Source: JBOHUC01 sp050733935 (GTDB taxonomy: Bacteria > Eisenbacteria > RBG-16-71-46 > DASYSL01). Taken from it: a stretch of 60,660 nucleotides of DNA. The position numbers and the translations under genes are program-made. The notes under the pieces were generated by a model that saw nothing but the letters and a program-made list of their open reading frames with translations, was not told where the DNA came from and searched no databases. The first letter of the stretch is position 1; each line of letters opens with the position of its first letter. The stretch is taken from NCBI GenBank assembly GCA_050733935.1, contig JBOHUC010000107.1, forward strand, positions 1 to 60,660, read 5' to 3'. Of this stretch, positions 25,901-33,176 are shown in pieces.

Positions 25901-27812
25901 GTCGCGCGTGCGCTTCGGCGCCGGCGTGCTCGGGGCCGTCGCCGATTCCGGCGGCCACACCACACAGCATGCCGTGCTTCTCACCGGACTCGCGCCGGAA
26001 ACGACCTACCGGTACGACGTCGAGTCGTCGACGCCAGGAGGCGATGTCAGTACTGACAGCCTGGGCGGGGCGCATCGCTCGTTCACGACCGCGAGCCGCG
26101 GATCGATCGCGCTTCTCATGGATGATCCGAACCCGGATGTGCTCGCGACCTGGTCGAATGCGTTCGCCGCGCTCGGCTGGGAGGTGGACGTCCTGCCCGC
26201 CGCCGGCAACGATCCGCCGCTCGTCGGAAACTCCTCGGTCGGCCTCCGCTCGTACCAGGCCGTCCTGTGGCAGGTCGATCCGGACCGCTACCCGCCGTTC
26301 AGCGATGCCCAGCGAACGGCGATCGATTCGCTGCTCGAAGGCGGCGGGCGACTCCTCGTGACCGGCCACGACATCGGGTTCGGACTCTCCGATGCGGGAG
26401 CGCCGTCGTACAGCCCCGAGCGTGAGGCGTGGATCGAGAGCGGGCTCAAGACGCGCTACTACTTCGACAACATCTGGGCCGACACTCTCGCCGGCATTGC
26501 GGGGAACCCGGTCTCGGGCGCGTACACAGACTCGATTCCTTACGCGTTCTGGCTCTACGCCGACTCGGGCGACAACGTCGGACCGGCACCGGGGACCGAC
26601 GGGCTCTGGATCGCGGACTGGGTCGAGAACTTCATCGGATCGCGGCACATGGGCATGCACTGGGAGAGCAACTCGCCGCGCGGCACGGCCGGTGTCGGCG
26701 TGTGGGGCGGGCAGCGGTCGCGGCTCGTCGGGCAGTTCTTCGAGTGGCGTGCGCTCGCAGGCGCGTCGACGTCCCACCATCCGACTCGCACCGCGGTCCT
26801 CGCCGATGCGGTGTCCTGGCTCCTCGAGCACCGTCCGCCGCAGGCGCGCCTCGTCGAGCCCGCGCCCGGATCGGTCGTGACAACAGACGTGGTCACCGTG
26901 CGCTACTCGATTCTCCCGGATGCCGGGCGGGCGATCACCGCGCGTGAGCTCGACTACTCGATCGACGGCGGCGAGTCATGGGCGCCCGTGACGAATGCGG
27001 CGAGCACCGACTCGGGCTGGACCTGGGATCTCACGGGGGCGCTCGGCGGGTCGCCGACTCCGAACTCGACGCGCATGCTGCTTCGCCTCCGTGTCGCCGA
27101 CGACGGCACGCCATCGCTTCAGACGACGGCACTCATGAGTGCGCCGTTCACGGTGGCGCGCAGCGGCGGCGATACGCAGGGCCCGGCGCTCGTCGGCGGA
27201 AGCGCGAGTGTGAGCCCGGTGCCCATTCGCCCGGCCGGGCCGAACACGCTCTTCGCGAGGTTCAGCGACGCCGAGACCGGCGGGGGAACCGTCGTCGCGG
27301 CGGAGTACTCGATCGGAGCGTCGCCCGTCCCGGCGGGGAGTGGTGTGCCGATGTCGGCGTCGTTCGGCACGCCGACGGTCCAGGCCTCGGCCGTCCTCGC
27401 GACGGCAGGTCTCGGGAACGGGAGTCTCACGTTCTGGATGCGTGCACGGGACGCTGCGGGCAACTGGGGCGAGGCGATTGCTCTCATCGTCCCGACCAGC
27501 TTGAACGGCACGGTTGCGGCGGAGGACGCGCCCGCGATCGACTTCCTCGCCACGCCGAGCCCCAATCCGTTCCGCGAGCGGGCTTCGATCCGCTTCGGGC
27601 TCGCCCGCGCCGGCGACGTTCGGCTCGAACTGTTCGACGTGGCAGGTCGCCGTGTGCGGACGCTCGTCGAAGGAGCCCACGATGCGGGCACGCACGTCGC
27701 TCTCTGGAACGGGCGCGACGAGCACGGACGCAGAATCGGGGCGGGCGTCTACTTCGTGCGCCTGGTGACGCCCGGACGGACGTTCCATGCGAGGTTGGTC
27801 GCGCTCGACTAA
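22980..27812 (+). CDS. Large secreted S8 (subtilisin-like) peptidase with FlgD-like C-terminal domain
   Basis: The 1610-residue protein begins with a signal peptide (RALCALLVLAVFGSPSLDASA). After a ~390-residue N-terminal region comes an S8 protease domain with all three catalytic residues: D405 (MVSDSGIRANHEMF), H457 (YHGTHTSGT) and S637 (GGTSMATPAVAGA). Downstream are a P-domain-like beta region, a fibronectin-III-like domain (RALVTWTTDIAATSRVRFG), a ThuA/GATase-like Rossmann module (LLMDDPNPDVLATWSNAF, GGGRLLVTGHDIGF), Ig-like segments and a C-terminal FlgD-like domain (PSPNPFRERASIRFG, GRRVRTLVEGAHDAGTH). It is an extracellular or surface protease. The GTG start is supported by the signal peptide. 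A short Gly/Ala/Thr microrepeat lies near residue 300. Confidence 0.9.
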   Translation: MTGSSRRRALCALLVLAVFGSPSLDASARVLEASSGPSTASPAPVRPMPGDRVSERNGSFEVDPGKEARDLRVVVARFPFDPSGWTALPEGSAWTIIPAGTGTVALEPLGLAEGTEANLWWTVVWTDSRTGALRAGDVRTFTLLPRFANRVGPDGLVRPNATGRLARSAADLRGTEGPRRAIQLASGVTLEPDGPTSAPELARLRRTAADDGTTRSVPERGAYLVQFADGSPDSAKARIATAGGTLAWPIAGDGYVVRLEADELARLAASGGEPWIAPYEPVYRMSPDLRDTTGATGATGTAADVTALLFDDADTGATLDALRALGAVGVALQADGRNRLVRFELDRTRLEAAAALTDVAWIEPTPKYEPHNRDAQWVIQSGVPDFRPVTGHGLRGQGQILMVSDSGIRANHEMFDDPGHPITDWGDFPTHRKIVAYKPGTPLNSLGFGDDLAFDYHGTHTSGTVAGDPSPTSAAPWAGLAPAARLYFMDVGSGGPGRTFTLPSDLNDLFRPSYDGNAAGRARISSNSWGQTSSLGAYTLTSMQVDQFAWDHPDYLIAYSVGNVGVFASAAAPSTAKNCLTVGATGNGTEQNQLAPFSSRGPTRDGRRKPTVVAPGNPVVSSIGSTRYSYAGYGGTSMATPAVAGAMALVRQYLTEGWYPTGAPVAANAFEPSAALLRAMAVAAARNDVVSFRAPDNSIGYGRLTIDDVLHFPGDPLRTLLVDPTDGLGDLEYVEYTVNVTDPSVPLKIALCWTDAPGSPASQIQLVNDLDLVVTHGGQTYRGNYLLNGVSIAGGVRDTLNVEEFVRLATPGPGQWTVRIEGRRVVQGPQRFALCITGGVGGPAGAIALDRFQYGLTDTIAIEVIDTNGTGPLAVRVLSGSEPAGEVVTLTGSNGVFRGSLPIAPIPGYLASDGILAVSSDDIVTAAYVDISPFAQAMASARINVQAPTISSVHATSLGATRALVTWTTDIAATSRVRFGAGVLGAVADSGGHTTQHAVLLTGLAPETTYRYDVESSTPGGDVSTDSLGGAHRSFTTASRGSIALLMDDPNPDVLATWSNAFAALGWEVDVLPAAGNDPPLVGNSSVGLRSYQAVLWQVDPDRYPPFSDAQRTAIDSLLEGGGRLLVTGHDIGFGLSDAGAPSYSPEREAWIESGLKTRYYFDNIWADTLAGIAGNPVSGAYTDSIPYAFWLYADSGDNVGPAPGTDGLWIADWVENFIGSRHMGMHWESNSPRGTAGVGVWGGQRSRLVGQFFEWRALAGASTSHHPTRTAVLADAVSWLLEHRPPQARLVEPAPGSVVTTDVVTVRYSILPDAGRAITARELDYSIDGGESWAPVTNAASTDSGWTWDLTGALGGSPTPNSTRMLLRLRVADDGTPSLQTTALMSAPFTVARSGGDTQGPALVGGSASVSPVPIRPAGPNTLFARFSDAETGGGTVVAAEYSIGASPVPAGSGVPMSASFGTPTVQASAVLATAGLGNGSLTFWMRARDAAGNWGEAIALIVPTSLNGTVAAEDAPAIDFLATPSPNPFRERASIRFGLARAGDVRLELFDVAGRRVRTLVEGAHDAGTHVALWNGRDEHGRRIGAGVYFVRLVTPGRTFHARLVALD

Positions 27813-27841
27813 CGGCACGACCTCGCGGTCGCCGGTCGGAT

Positions 27842-28825
27842 TCAGTAACGGGTTGCGTCGATCGCCGAGATGCGACGGAGCTCGATCTCCTGATAGCGAC
27901 GTTTCGCCATGCGACGTCCGAGTGCGCCCGTGAGCGTGAGCAGGACACCGATGAGAAGGAGGGGATAGTAGACGCCGTAGGGCTGGCGGAGGACCAGGGC
28001 GACGACCCCGGCTCCCAACATGGCCGCGCCGCTCAGGATCATGGCGACGAGCACCGTGTGAACGAGGCCCGCCGCCCGCCCCCGCGCGAGCAACAGGACG
28101 ATGACCGCAGCCAGCACTCCGATGAGCGATCCAAGAATTCCGCCGATTCGTCCGCCCGTCGCATCGTTCCACCACGATCCGCGACCGGATCCCGCGCTCG
28201 TCTCGTGGGGACCTCCAAGGAGTCCCGAAACCCCGCTCAGTCCGGGTGCGCTTGTCCCGTCGTAGAGAGCCAGGGACCCGATCTCGACCTGGCCCGGTCC
28301 GGCCAGGTGAAGATTGATCGTGAGGCGACTCGGGTGCTGTGTCGTTCCCGTCGCGTCGAAGGGCAGGACGAAGTCACGCCAGTCCGAAGTTCCTTCGATC
28401 CAGGCCATGGGACCTGCGGGGGCGAGCGTGCGGCTGAAGTACTCGCTTCCATCCGGGAATCGGTTCCAGAGCTCGAGGTAGCCGCGCCCCTTCACGGCCT
28501 GATAGCGGATTCGGCCCGTCAGGACCCACTTCGTCTGCCGGATGCCGGGCGACTCGAGGACCGCGAGACCGAACGTGTTCGGCTCGGACTTCCGGTAGTC
28601 GATTCGAAGCGTCTCCGTCGATCCCGCGGACGACTTCGGAACGAGCGTTCCCGAAATCAGCTTTCCCTTCGCCTGAAACTCCGCCCACGAGATCTTTCGA
28701 AGCGGCTCGCCGCTCTGCGTCGGATCCTTCGCGAACGCGGGGGAAGCCGCTGTCACCATGAGGACGCCGGCGAGCGCCGTGGCCGCCTGCACCCTGCGCA
28801 CGATGCGCGAGTGGAACCGGGTCAT
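27842..28825 (-). CDS. Membrane protein with N-terminal carbohydrate-binding-like domain, DUF2089 partner
   Basis: The 327-residue protein has a signal peptide (GVLMVTAASPAFA) and an extracytoplasmic beta domain of ~190 residues resembling a galactose-binding jelly roll (TKWVLTGRIRYQAVKGRGYLELWNRFPDG, DWRDFVLPFDATG). It then has a Gly/Ser linker and three hydrophobic segments (GGILGSLIGVLAAVIVLLLA, VLVAMILSGAAMLGAGVVALV, YYPLLLIGVLLTLTGALG). It overlaps the DUF2089 gene by four bases (ATGA), so the two are translationally coupled. The role is unknown; the pair looks like a cytoplasmic regulator with a membrane partner. Confidence 0.7.
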   Translation of the reverse strand: MTRFHSRIVRRVQAATALAGVLMVTAASPAFAKDPTQSGEPLRKISWAEFQAKGKLISGTLVPKSSAGSTETLRIDYRKSEPNTFGLAVLESPGIRQTKWVLTGRIRYQAVKGRGYLELWNRFPDGSEYFSRTLAPAGPMAWIEGTSDWRDFVLPFDATGTTQHPSRLTINLHLAGPGQVEIGSLALYDGTSAPGLSGVSGLLGGPHETSAGSGRGSWWNDATGGRIGGILGSLIGVLAAVIVLLLARGRAAGLVHTVLVAMILSGAAMLGAGVVALVLRQPYGVYYPLLLIGVLLTLTGALGRRMAKRRYQEIELRRISAIDATRY

Positions 28826-29163
28826 GAGGCACCTCCGTCCGCGGCGCTCTGGTCGCGCCGATGGGCATGCAGCAGGGACTTCAAAGTGTCGACGTCGAGC
28901 TTTCCCTCGGCGAAGTGAGCCCGCGCCACGCGTTCGACCTCGCTTCCCGCACGCGGACTGTCGAGGGCTTCGAGCTTGCCGATGAGCCGGTCGAGTCGAA
29001 GGCGGACCGTCGGATACGACACGTCGTAGATGCGAGCCATCTCCTTGAGCGATCCCGAGGCCGTGACGAATCGCCGGATGAACGCGAGGTCCTCGTCGCT
29101 CAGGTAATCGAGCCAGGCCCGGCCTGGGTCGTAGCCGGAGGAGGTCTTCGGGACGGCCGTCAT
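28822..29163 (-). CDS. DUF2089 family protein (HTH regulator-like)
   Basis: The 113-residue protein matches the DUF2089 core: WLDYLSDEDLAFIRRFVTASGSLKEMARIYDVSYPTVRLRLDRLIGKLE. The SLKEMARIYDVSYPTVRLRLD part is a helix-turn-helix of the kind that reads DNA. The zinc-ribbon often found at the N-terminus of longer members is absent. It is the first gene of a two-gene operon with the membrane protein and probably regulates that operon. Confidence 0.82.
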   Translation of the reverse strand: MTAVPKTSSGYDPGRAWLDYLSDEDLAFIRRFVTASGSLKEMARIYDVSYPTVRLRLDRLIGKLEALDSPRAGSEVERVARAHFAEGKLDVDTLKSLLHAHRRDQSAADGGAS

Positions 29164-29484
29164 GGCAGAAAGTCTATCCTGCGGGCTTGAACATTAGAAA
29201 AGAAAAGTTAATAAAATTGATTGAGGCACGGTCCGGCAGCGGCGCTCGTTCTCGTCTATCAGACGGGCCCACCTGCACTTACGGGGGCATCGGCCGTCTA
29301 TGTCGTCCGCCTCCGAACGGGGATGAGACGGCAACCGGGAAGCTCCCGCTGTTGAGATAGGACGGTCCCCATCGAAGTGACGTCGTAGCAACACAATGCG
29401 AAGCGCCCCATGGGTTGAGCGTGTGGGGCGCTCACCATTTGTGGTAGTCACATGGGCGAGGGATATCCACCAGAGGGAGGGAGC
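29164..29484. other. Intergenic region with no gene but a degenerate repeat copy
   Basis: About 320 bases between divergent genes. It holds an AT-rich stretch at 29186-29222 and, at 29243-29262, GGCGCTCGTTCTCGTCTATC, which resembles the tail of the terminator in the 264-bp repeat. At 29379-29432 there is a segment and hairpin clearly related to that repeat (separate entry). No credible coding sequence is seen. Confidence 0.6.
29379..29432 (+). repeat. Degenerate third copy of the repeat's 3' end, with hairpin
   Basis: Bases 29379-29410 match the segment of the 264-bp repeat that starts at GACGTCG and runs into GCGAAGCGCCCCA (29 of 32 identical by hand count). As in the full copies, the right end forms a hairpin: AGCGCCCCA (29402-29410) with TGGGGCGCT (29424-29432), 9 bp perfect. 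The loop and right arm differ in sequence but preserve pairing, so the structure has been conserved by compensating change. No tRNA-like part is present here. Confidence 0.6.
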
Positions 29485-29772
29485 ATGCCGCGATTCCTGA
29501 TCGAGGCGCCGCACGACGCTGAAACGGCCGCGTGCGCCCGGGTTGTGAAGGCCTTCTTGACCTCCGGGTCGCACTTCGTGACACACGCCGACTGGGGTTG
29601 TATGGACGGGGATCACCGCGCCTGGATCATCGTGGACGTGGAGAACAAGGACGAAGCGCGAGCCATCATTCCGCCGACCATTCGTGCGGCATCAAGAATC
29701 ATCGCGTTGAACTATTTTGCTTTGGATCACATCGAGGAGATTCTCAAGCAGCATGAATCTCCGTCCTCGTAG
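29485..29772 (+). CDS. Small conserved-looking protein of unknown function
   Basis: The 95-residue product MPRFLIEAPHDAET... was not assigned to a named family. It has an alternating alpha/beta pattern of ferredoxin-like type (RFLIEAPHD, CARVVKAFLTSG, AWIIVDVENKDEARAIIP, IIALNYFALDHIEEIL) and the motif HADWGCMDGDH, whose His, Asp and Cys could bind a metal or ligand. The start at 29485 is preceded by GAGGGAGG; the earlier in-frame start has no such site. It is soluble and probably cytoplasmic. Confidence 0.7.
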   Translation: MPRFLIEAPHDAETAACARVVKAFLTSGSHFVTHADWGCMDGDHRAWIIVDVENKDEARAIIPPTIRAASRIIALNYFALDHIEEILKQHESPSS

Positions 29773-29794
29773 GGCTGCCGGACGGCAATGGAAA

Positions 29795-29823
29795 GAGGCG
29801 CGGCGATGCGCTCGCCACGCCTC
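29795..29823. terminator. Hairpin between convergent genes
   Basis: GAGGCG...CGCCTC with an inner GGCGA...TCGCC stem and one 1x1 internal loop, located between the stop codons of two converging genes. It would work in either direction; no strong T-run. Confidence 0.5.
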
Positions 29824-29841
29824 ACTCCCATCGAAGCACGA

Positions 29842-30315
29842 TTACTTCTTCGCCATCTGCGACATCGCCTCGCGGCCGCGGCGAGCCAGCTCTTCGTTCG
29901 AGAGATCCTCTTTGTGCGTCGCGATCTCCCAGTAGTGACCGAAGGGGTCGACGAGTAATCCGTAACGATCTCCCCAGAACTGGTCGGCCACCGGCATTTT
30001 GGTTTCGGCGCCGGCCTCGAGAGCGCGGTTGAAGGTCGCGTCGACGTCGGGGACGTACATCATGAGATAGACCGGCGAGCCTCCCGACGAGGGCGCGATG
30101 CAGCCCATCTCCTTGAACTCGTCGTTCAACATCACGACGCCGTTTCCGACCTTGATCGTCGCGTGCATGATCGAGCCGTCGGGCATGTCGAACCGGCTCA
30201 GCTCCGTCGCGCCGAAGACTTTCTTGTAGTAGTCGATTGCCTTCGCGGCCCCCTTGACGGTGAGGTGCGGGATGACGCCGGTCATGCCTTCCGGAACTGG
30301 CTGCGCATTGCTCAT
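29842..30315 (-). CDS. VOC family (glyoxalase/PhnB-like) protein
   Basis: The 157-residue protein has the PhnB-type vicinal oxygen chelate pattern: VIPHLTVKGAAKAIDYYKKVFGA, GNGVVMLNDEF, YVPDVDATFNRALEAGA, QFWGDRYGLLVDPFGHYWEIATH. Members bind a metal and act on, or simply bind, small molecules. The substrate cannot be inferred, and PhnB-like proteins often lack a known activity. The start is well supported by AGGAGG upstream. Confidence 0.9.
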   Translation of the reverse strand: MSNAQPVPEGMTGVIPHLTVKGAAKAIDYYKKVFGATELSRFDMPDGSIMHATIKVGNGVVMLNDEFKEMGCIAPSSGGSPVYLMMYVPDVDATFNRALEAGAETKMPVADQFWGDRYGLLVDPFGHYWEIATHKEDLSNEELARRGREAMSQMAKK

Positions 30316-30441
30316 GGCACGTCCTCCTGAGAAGTGTTCCTAGGGTCACTGAGCGTACGGTACCACGGGGACCGAAACTCGCTGCGACCCCCCCCACGGG
30401 CTGTCGGCTTTCGCTTCTGATTCGGTAAGAAGGCCCGCGTT

Positions 30442-32892
30442 CTACTCCGGCAGGCGAAGAATCTGGCGGCCTTTCGTTTCGACCCGGTCCGCGCCGGCCC
30501 CGGTCTGCGCGACCGCGCGCACCCAGTACAGCCCGGGTGACACCGCATTCCCGACATCGTTCCGACCGTCCCAGGTCACGACGCGCGTTCCGGCCTCGAC
30601 CGGGCCGCTCAGGATCTCGCGCACACGTCGCCCCGCGACGTCGTAGAGGCCCATGCGTACGTCGACCGGCCGAGCCAGCAGGAGCTCGAACGTCACCGCA
30701 CCTCGCGAAGGGTTGGGCCGCGCTGCGGAGAGCTCGAGCAGGCGGCGCCCGTGCCCGCCTTCGCCCTCCTCACCCGGATCCTCCACTCCCACGGTCGATG
30801 CCGTGAGCTCGAACGGAGACGCGGTCATGTCGGTGAGCACGTGATTCCAGGCGTCGACCAGGCGCAGGCGCCCGCTCAAAGTCGTAACGGGCGGGACCGT
30901 CCAGCGGAAGAACGAGTCCGTCACGCGGGTCGCGACCCGCTCCCAGTGCACCCCGTCGGGGGAGAAGTCGAGGTTCACCTCCTGCGTGTCCGAACCGCGG
31001 TCCCACTCCACGTAGAGATGGGCTCCGTGCTGGAATGGGCCGGGGGTCATGAACTCGTGGAGCGCGAACGCATTGCCCGGCGGCAGATCGCACACGCCTC
31101 GCATCGGGATCACGTCATCGGGATCGAAGCGCACGATCATCGCGTCCGGCGGGCCCGTGCTATCGAAGTTCTCGACTTCGACTGCCGAGACGAAGCCTCC
31201 GACATCGCGCGTCGGGCCGATCGTGAACGCGCCATCTCCAACCGTTCCCGTTCCTTCCCCGTAGAGGAACCGGACGAGTCCGCTCGGTCCTGTTGCCACG
31301 ATGAGATCCGTGATTCCGTCCTGGTTGAAGTCCCCGCTCGCCAGGTCCTCGCAGCCTTCCGAAACGGAATAGACGATCGGCGACAGGAACGTACCGTCGC
31401 CGAAGCCGCCCGCCTGGCCTCCCAGGTGGATCGCGACCCCTCCGCCGTCGGTCGAACCAACCGCGAGATCGGTCGCTCCATCCTCGTTGAAGTCACTGGC
31501 GGCAATCGGGCGCGGTGCGCTCACGGAAGGCACCTCAGTCGCCGCCTCGAACGTTCCATCCCCCTTTCCCGGTGACGCGCTATGACCGAGCATGATCGAG
31601 ACGCTGTTGCTCGAGGAATTCGTGACGGCAAGATCGGTCACACCGTCATCGTTCCAGTCACCCTGCACGAGGAAACGGGGCGCGGTTCCGACAGGGTACT
31701 CCGCGGACAACTCGAAGGTGCCGTCGCTTACGCCGTTCCCGAGGGGTTTGCCCAGGAGTACGACCACCTCGTTTCCACCGGTCACGGCCACAGCCAGGTC
31801 GAGAACGCCGTCCTCGTTGAAGTCGGCCACTTCGATGTCCTGGGGATCGACGCCGACGTCGTACGTGACCGGAGCGAAGAACGGGCCATCAGGGCCTTCT
31901 TCCTTGCCCTCGTTCCCACCGAGCGCGACGTGCATTCCGGTGCTCGTCGTGACCGCCAGGTCGAGTGCCACGTCGTCGTTGAAGTTCCCCGTCGCGATGC
32001 CGCGGCCTGCCCCGCCGATCGGCAGAATTGCGAGCGTGTCGTATGTCGTCGGCGCCAACGCGGTGAGAATCTGCGTGCCCCCGTCCACGACGAGCGCGAG
32101 GTCGAGGATCCCGTCTCCCGTGAAGTCCCCAGGCACGCCGCAGACGGGCTGATCGTGCACGGGCGCGCCCACACTCTGCCCGAGGAACGGGTTCGGGGTA
32201 ATGGTCGAGAAGCCGCCGAAGTCCTCGATCAACCCGTCGCCGGTGGAACCGGCGAAGAATTGCAGACGCCAGCCCGCCGGCAGTTGGACGCCCTCGATGC
32301 GCGCTTCGATCTCGTTGCCGGCATACGCGCCCTGAGTTGCGCCGGCCGAAGTCCCAAGGACTTCAATGTCGGCCGTTCCCCCGGAGCCGCTCAGGGTGCG
32401 GAACACAATATCCACGAGTCCGTCGCAATCCGTATCGAGGCCCCAGGCATAGATCTCCTCCGGGCCGATGCCCGTTGCATCGGGGACCCGATGCTCGCCC
32501 TGGTTGAGCGGAGGCGTGCAGCCGACTCCGGGGCCTGCGAGTCCGTCGCCGTCCGCGTCGCCAATCGCTCCGGCCGTGCGCATGCCGAGGTAGAGGATCT
32601 CAGCGGTCGCGTCGTAGGCAACCACTGCAAACACGGCGTCGAACCCGTTCACGAAGTACGTGCCGATCGCGCACGGGACCTGCGGAGCCGTGCACGGGAT
32701 GGTGAGTGGGTTTGTCTTGCAGATGTCCAGGTTGGCATCGGTCTCGACCATTCCGAGGTCGGCGTCGGCCCCGAGAAAATCGATGACGTCGTCGATGTCG
32801 CCATCGAGCACCGGGGGCTGAGCGAAGGCGGGCCCGGCAACGAACACGATGGAGATGGCGACGGCGCGGCGGGCCGCGCTGGACGGCAGCAT
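30442..32892 (-). CDS. Secreted FG-GAP/VCBS repeat protein with FlgD-like C-terminal domain
   Basis: The 816-residue protein starts with a signal peptide (RRAVAISIVFVAGPAFA). The start at 32892 is preferred because AGGGGAG lies upstream and the signal peptide follows. Residues ~30-280 form a domain describing an N-terminal beta region (LDGDIDDVIDFLGADADLG). Next are seven FG-GAP repeats with Ca-binding D-x-N/D-x-D-G loops (GDFTGDGILDLALV, ADFNEDGVLDLAVA, GDWNDDGVTDLAVT, SDFNEDGATDLAVG), which is one seven-bladed propeller. A beta domain and a FlgD-like Ig domain follow (ARPNPSRGAVTFELLL, GLYDVAGRRVREIL, RVVTWDGRNDVG). It is a surface protein of unknown ligand. Confidence 0.87.
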   Translation of the reverse strand: MLPSSAARRAVAISIVFVAGPAFAQPPVLDGDIDDVIDFLGADADLGMVETDANLDICKTNPLTIPCTAPQVPCAIGTYFVNGFDAVFAVVAYDATAEILYLGMRTAGAIGDADGDGLAGPGVGCTPPLNQGEHRVPDATGIGPEEIYAWGLDTDCDGLVDIVFRTLSGSGGTADIEVLGTSAGATQGAYAGNEIEARIEGVQLPAGWRLQFFAGSTGDGLIEDFGGFSTITPNPFLGQSVGAPVHDQPVCGVPGDFTGDGILDLALVVDGGTQILTALAPTTYDTLAILPIGGAGRGIATGNFNDDVALDLAVTTSTGMHVALGGNEGKEEGPDGPFFAPVTYDVGVDPQDIEVADFNEDGVLDLAVAVTGGNEVVVLLGKPLGNGVSDGTFELSAEYPVGTAPRFLVQGDWNDDGVTDLAVTNSSSNSVSIMLGHSASPGKGDGTFEAATEVPSVSAPRPIAASDFNEDGATDLAVGSTDGGGVAIHLGGQAGGFGDGTFLSPIVYSVSEGCEDLASGDFNQDGITDLIVATGPSGLVRFLYGEGTGTVGDGAFTIGPTRDVGGFVSAVEVENFDSTGPPDAMIVRFDPDDVIPMRGVCDLPPGNAFALHEFMTPGPFQHGAHLYVEWDRGSDTQEVNLDFSPDGVHWERVATRVTDSFFRWTVPPVTTLSGRLRLVDAWNHVLTDMTASPFELTASTVGVEDPGEEGEGGHGRRLLELSAARPNPSRGAVTFELLLARPVDVRMGLYDVAGRRVREILSGPVEAGTRVVTWDGRNDVGNAVSPGLYWVRAVAQTGAGADRVETKGRQILRLPE

Positions 32893-33104
32893 TGCGACTC
32901 CCCTTGGACTGGGCGGGATTGAAACAAGCCCAGGGGATGAGGTTCGGCCAACAATCGGGGGGAGTCCGGAAAGGCAAATAGGATACTCCCATCGACCGTC
33001 GCCGGCCAGCCGACAGAATTTCCCTCGGCTCGAATGACGGCTAACCGACAGGCCCACGCGCAATTGGCGTGAGAGGTCGACGCTACGGTCGACGCTTCCG
33101 CTCT

Positions 33105-33132
33105 TTGATCACGTAGTTCAATTTGCTACGCT
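33105..33132 (+). promoter_or_regulatory. Promoter upstream of the secreted repeat protein at 33177
   Basis: TTGATC - 16 nt - TACGCT, 45 bases before the GTG start. The spacing equals that of the TTATCT-type promoters elsewhere in the window. Confidence 0.45.
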
Positions 33133-33176
33133 TTCGCGCCCCCCGATTTCCTATCTCTCCCTGGACGGAGGCGCTC

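Noticed and set aside
24107..26056. Long plus-strand frame (649 codons) overlapping the 1610-residue subtilase
   Set aside because: Arg-rich shadow of the protease gene in another frame; no motif, start signal or domain.
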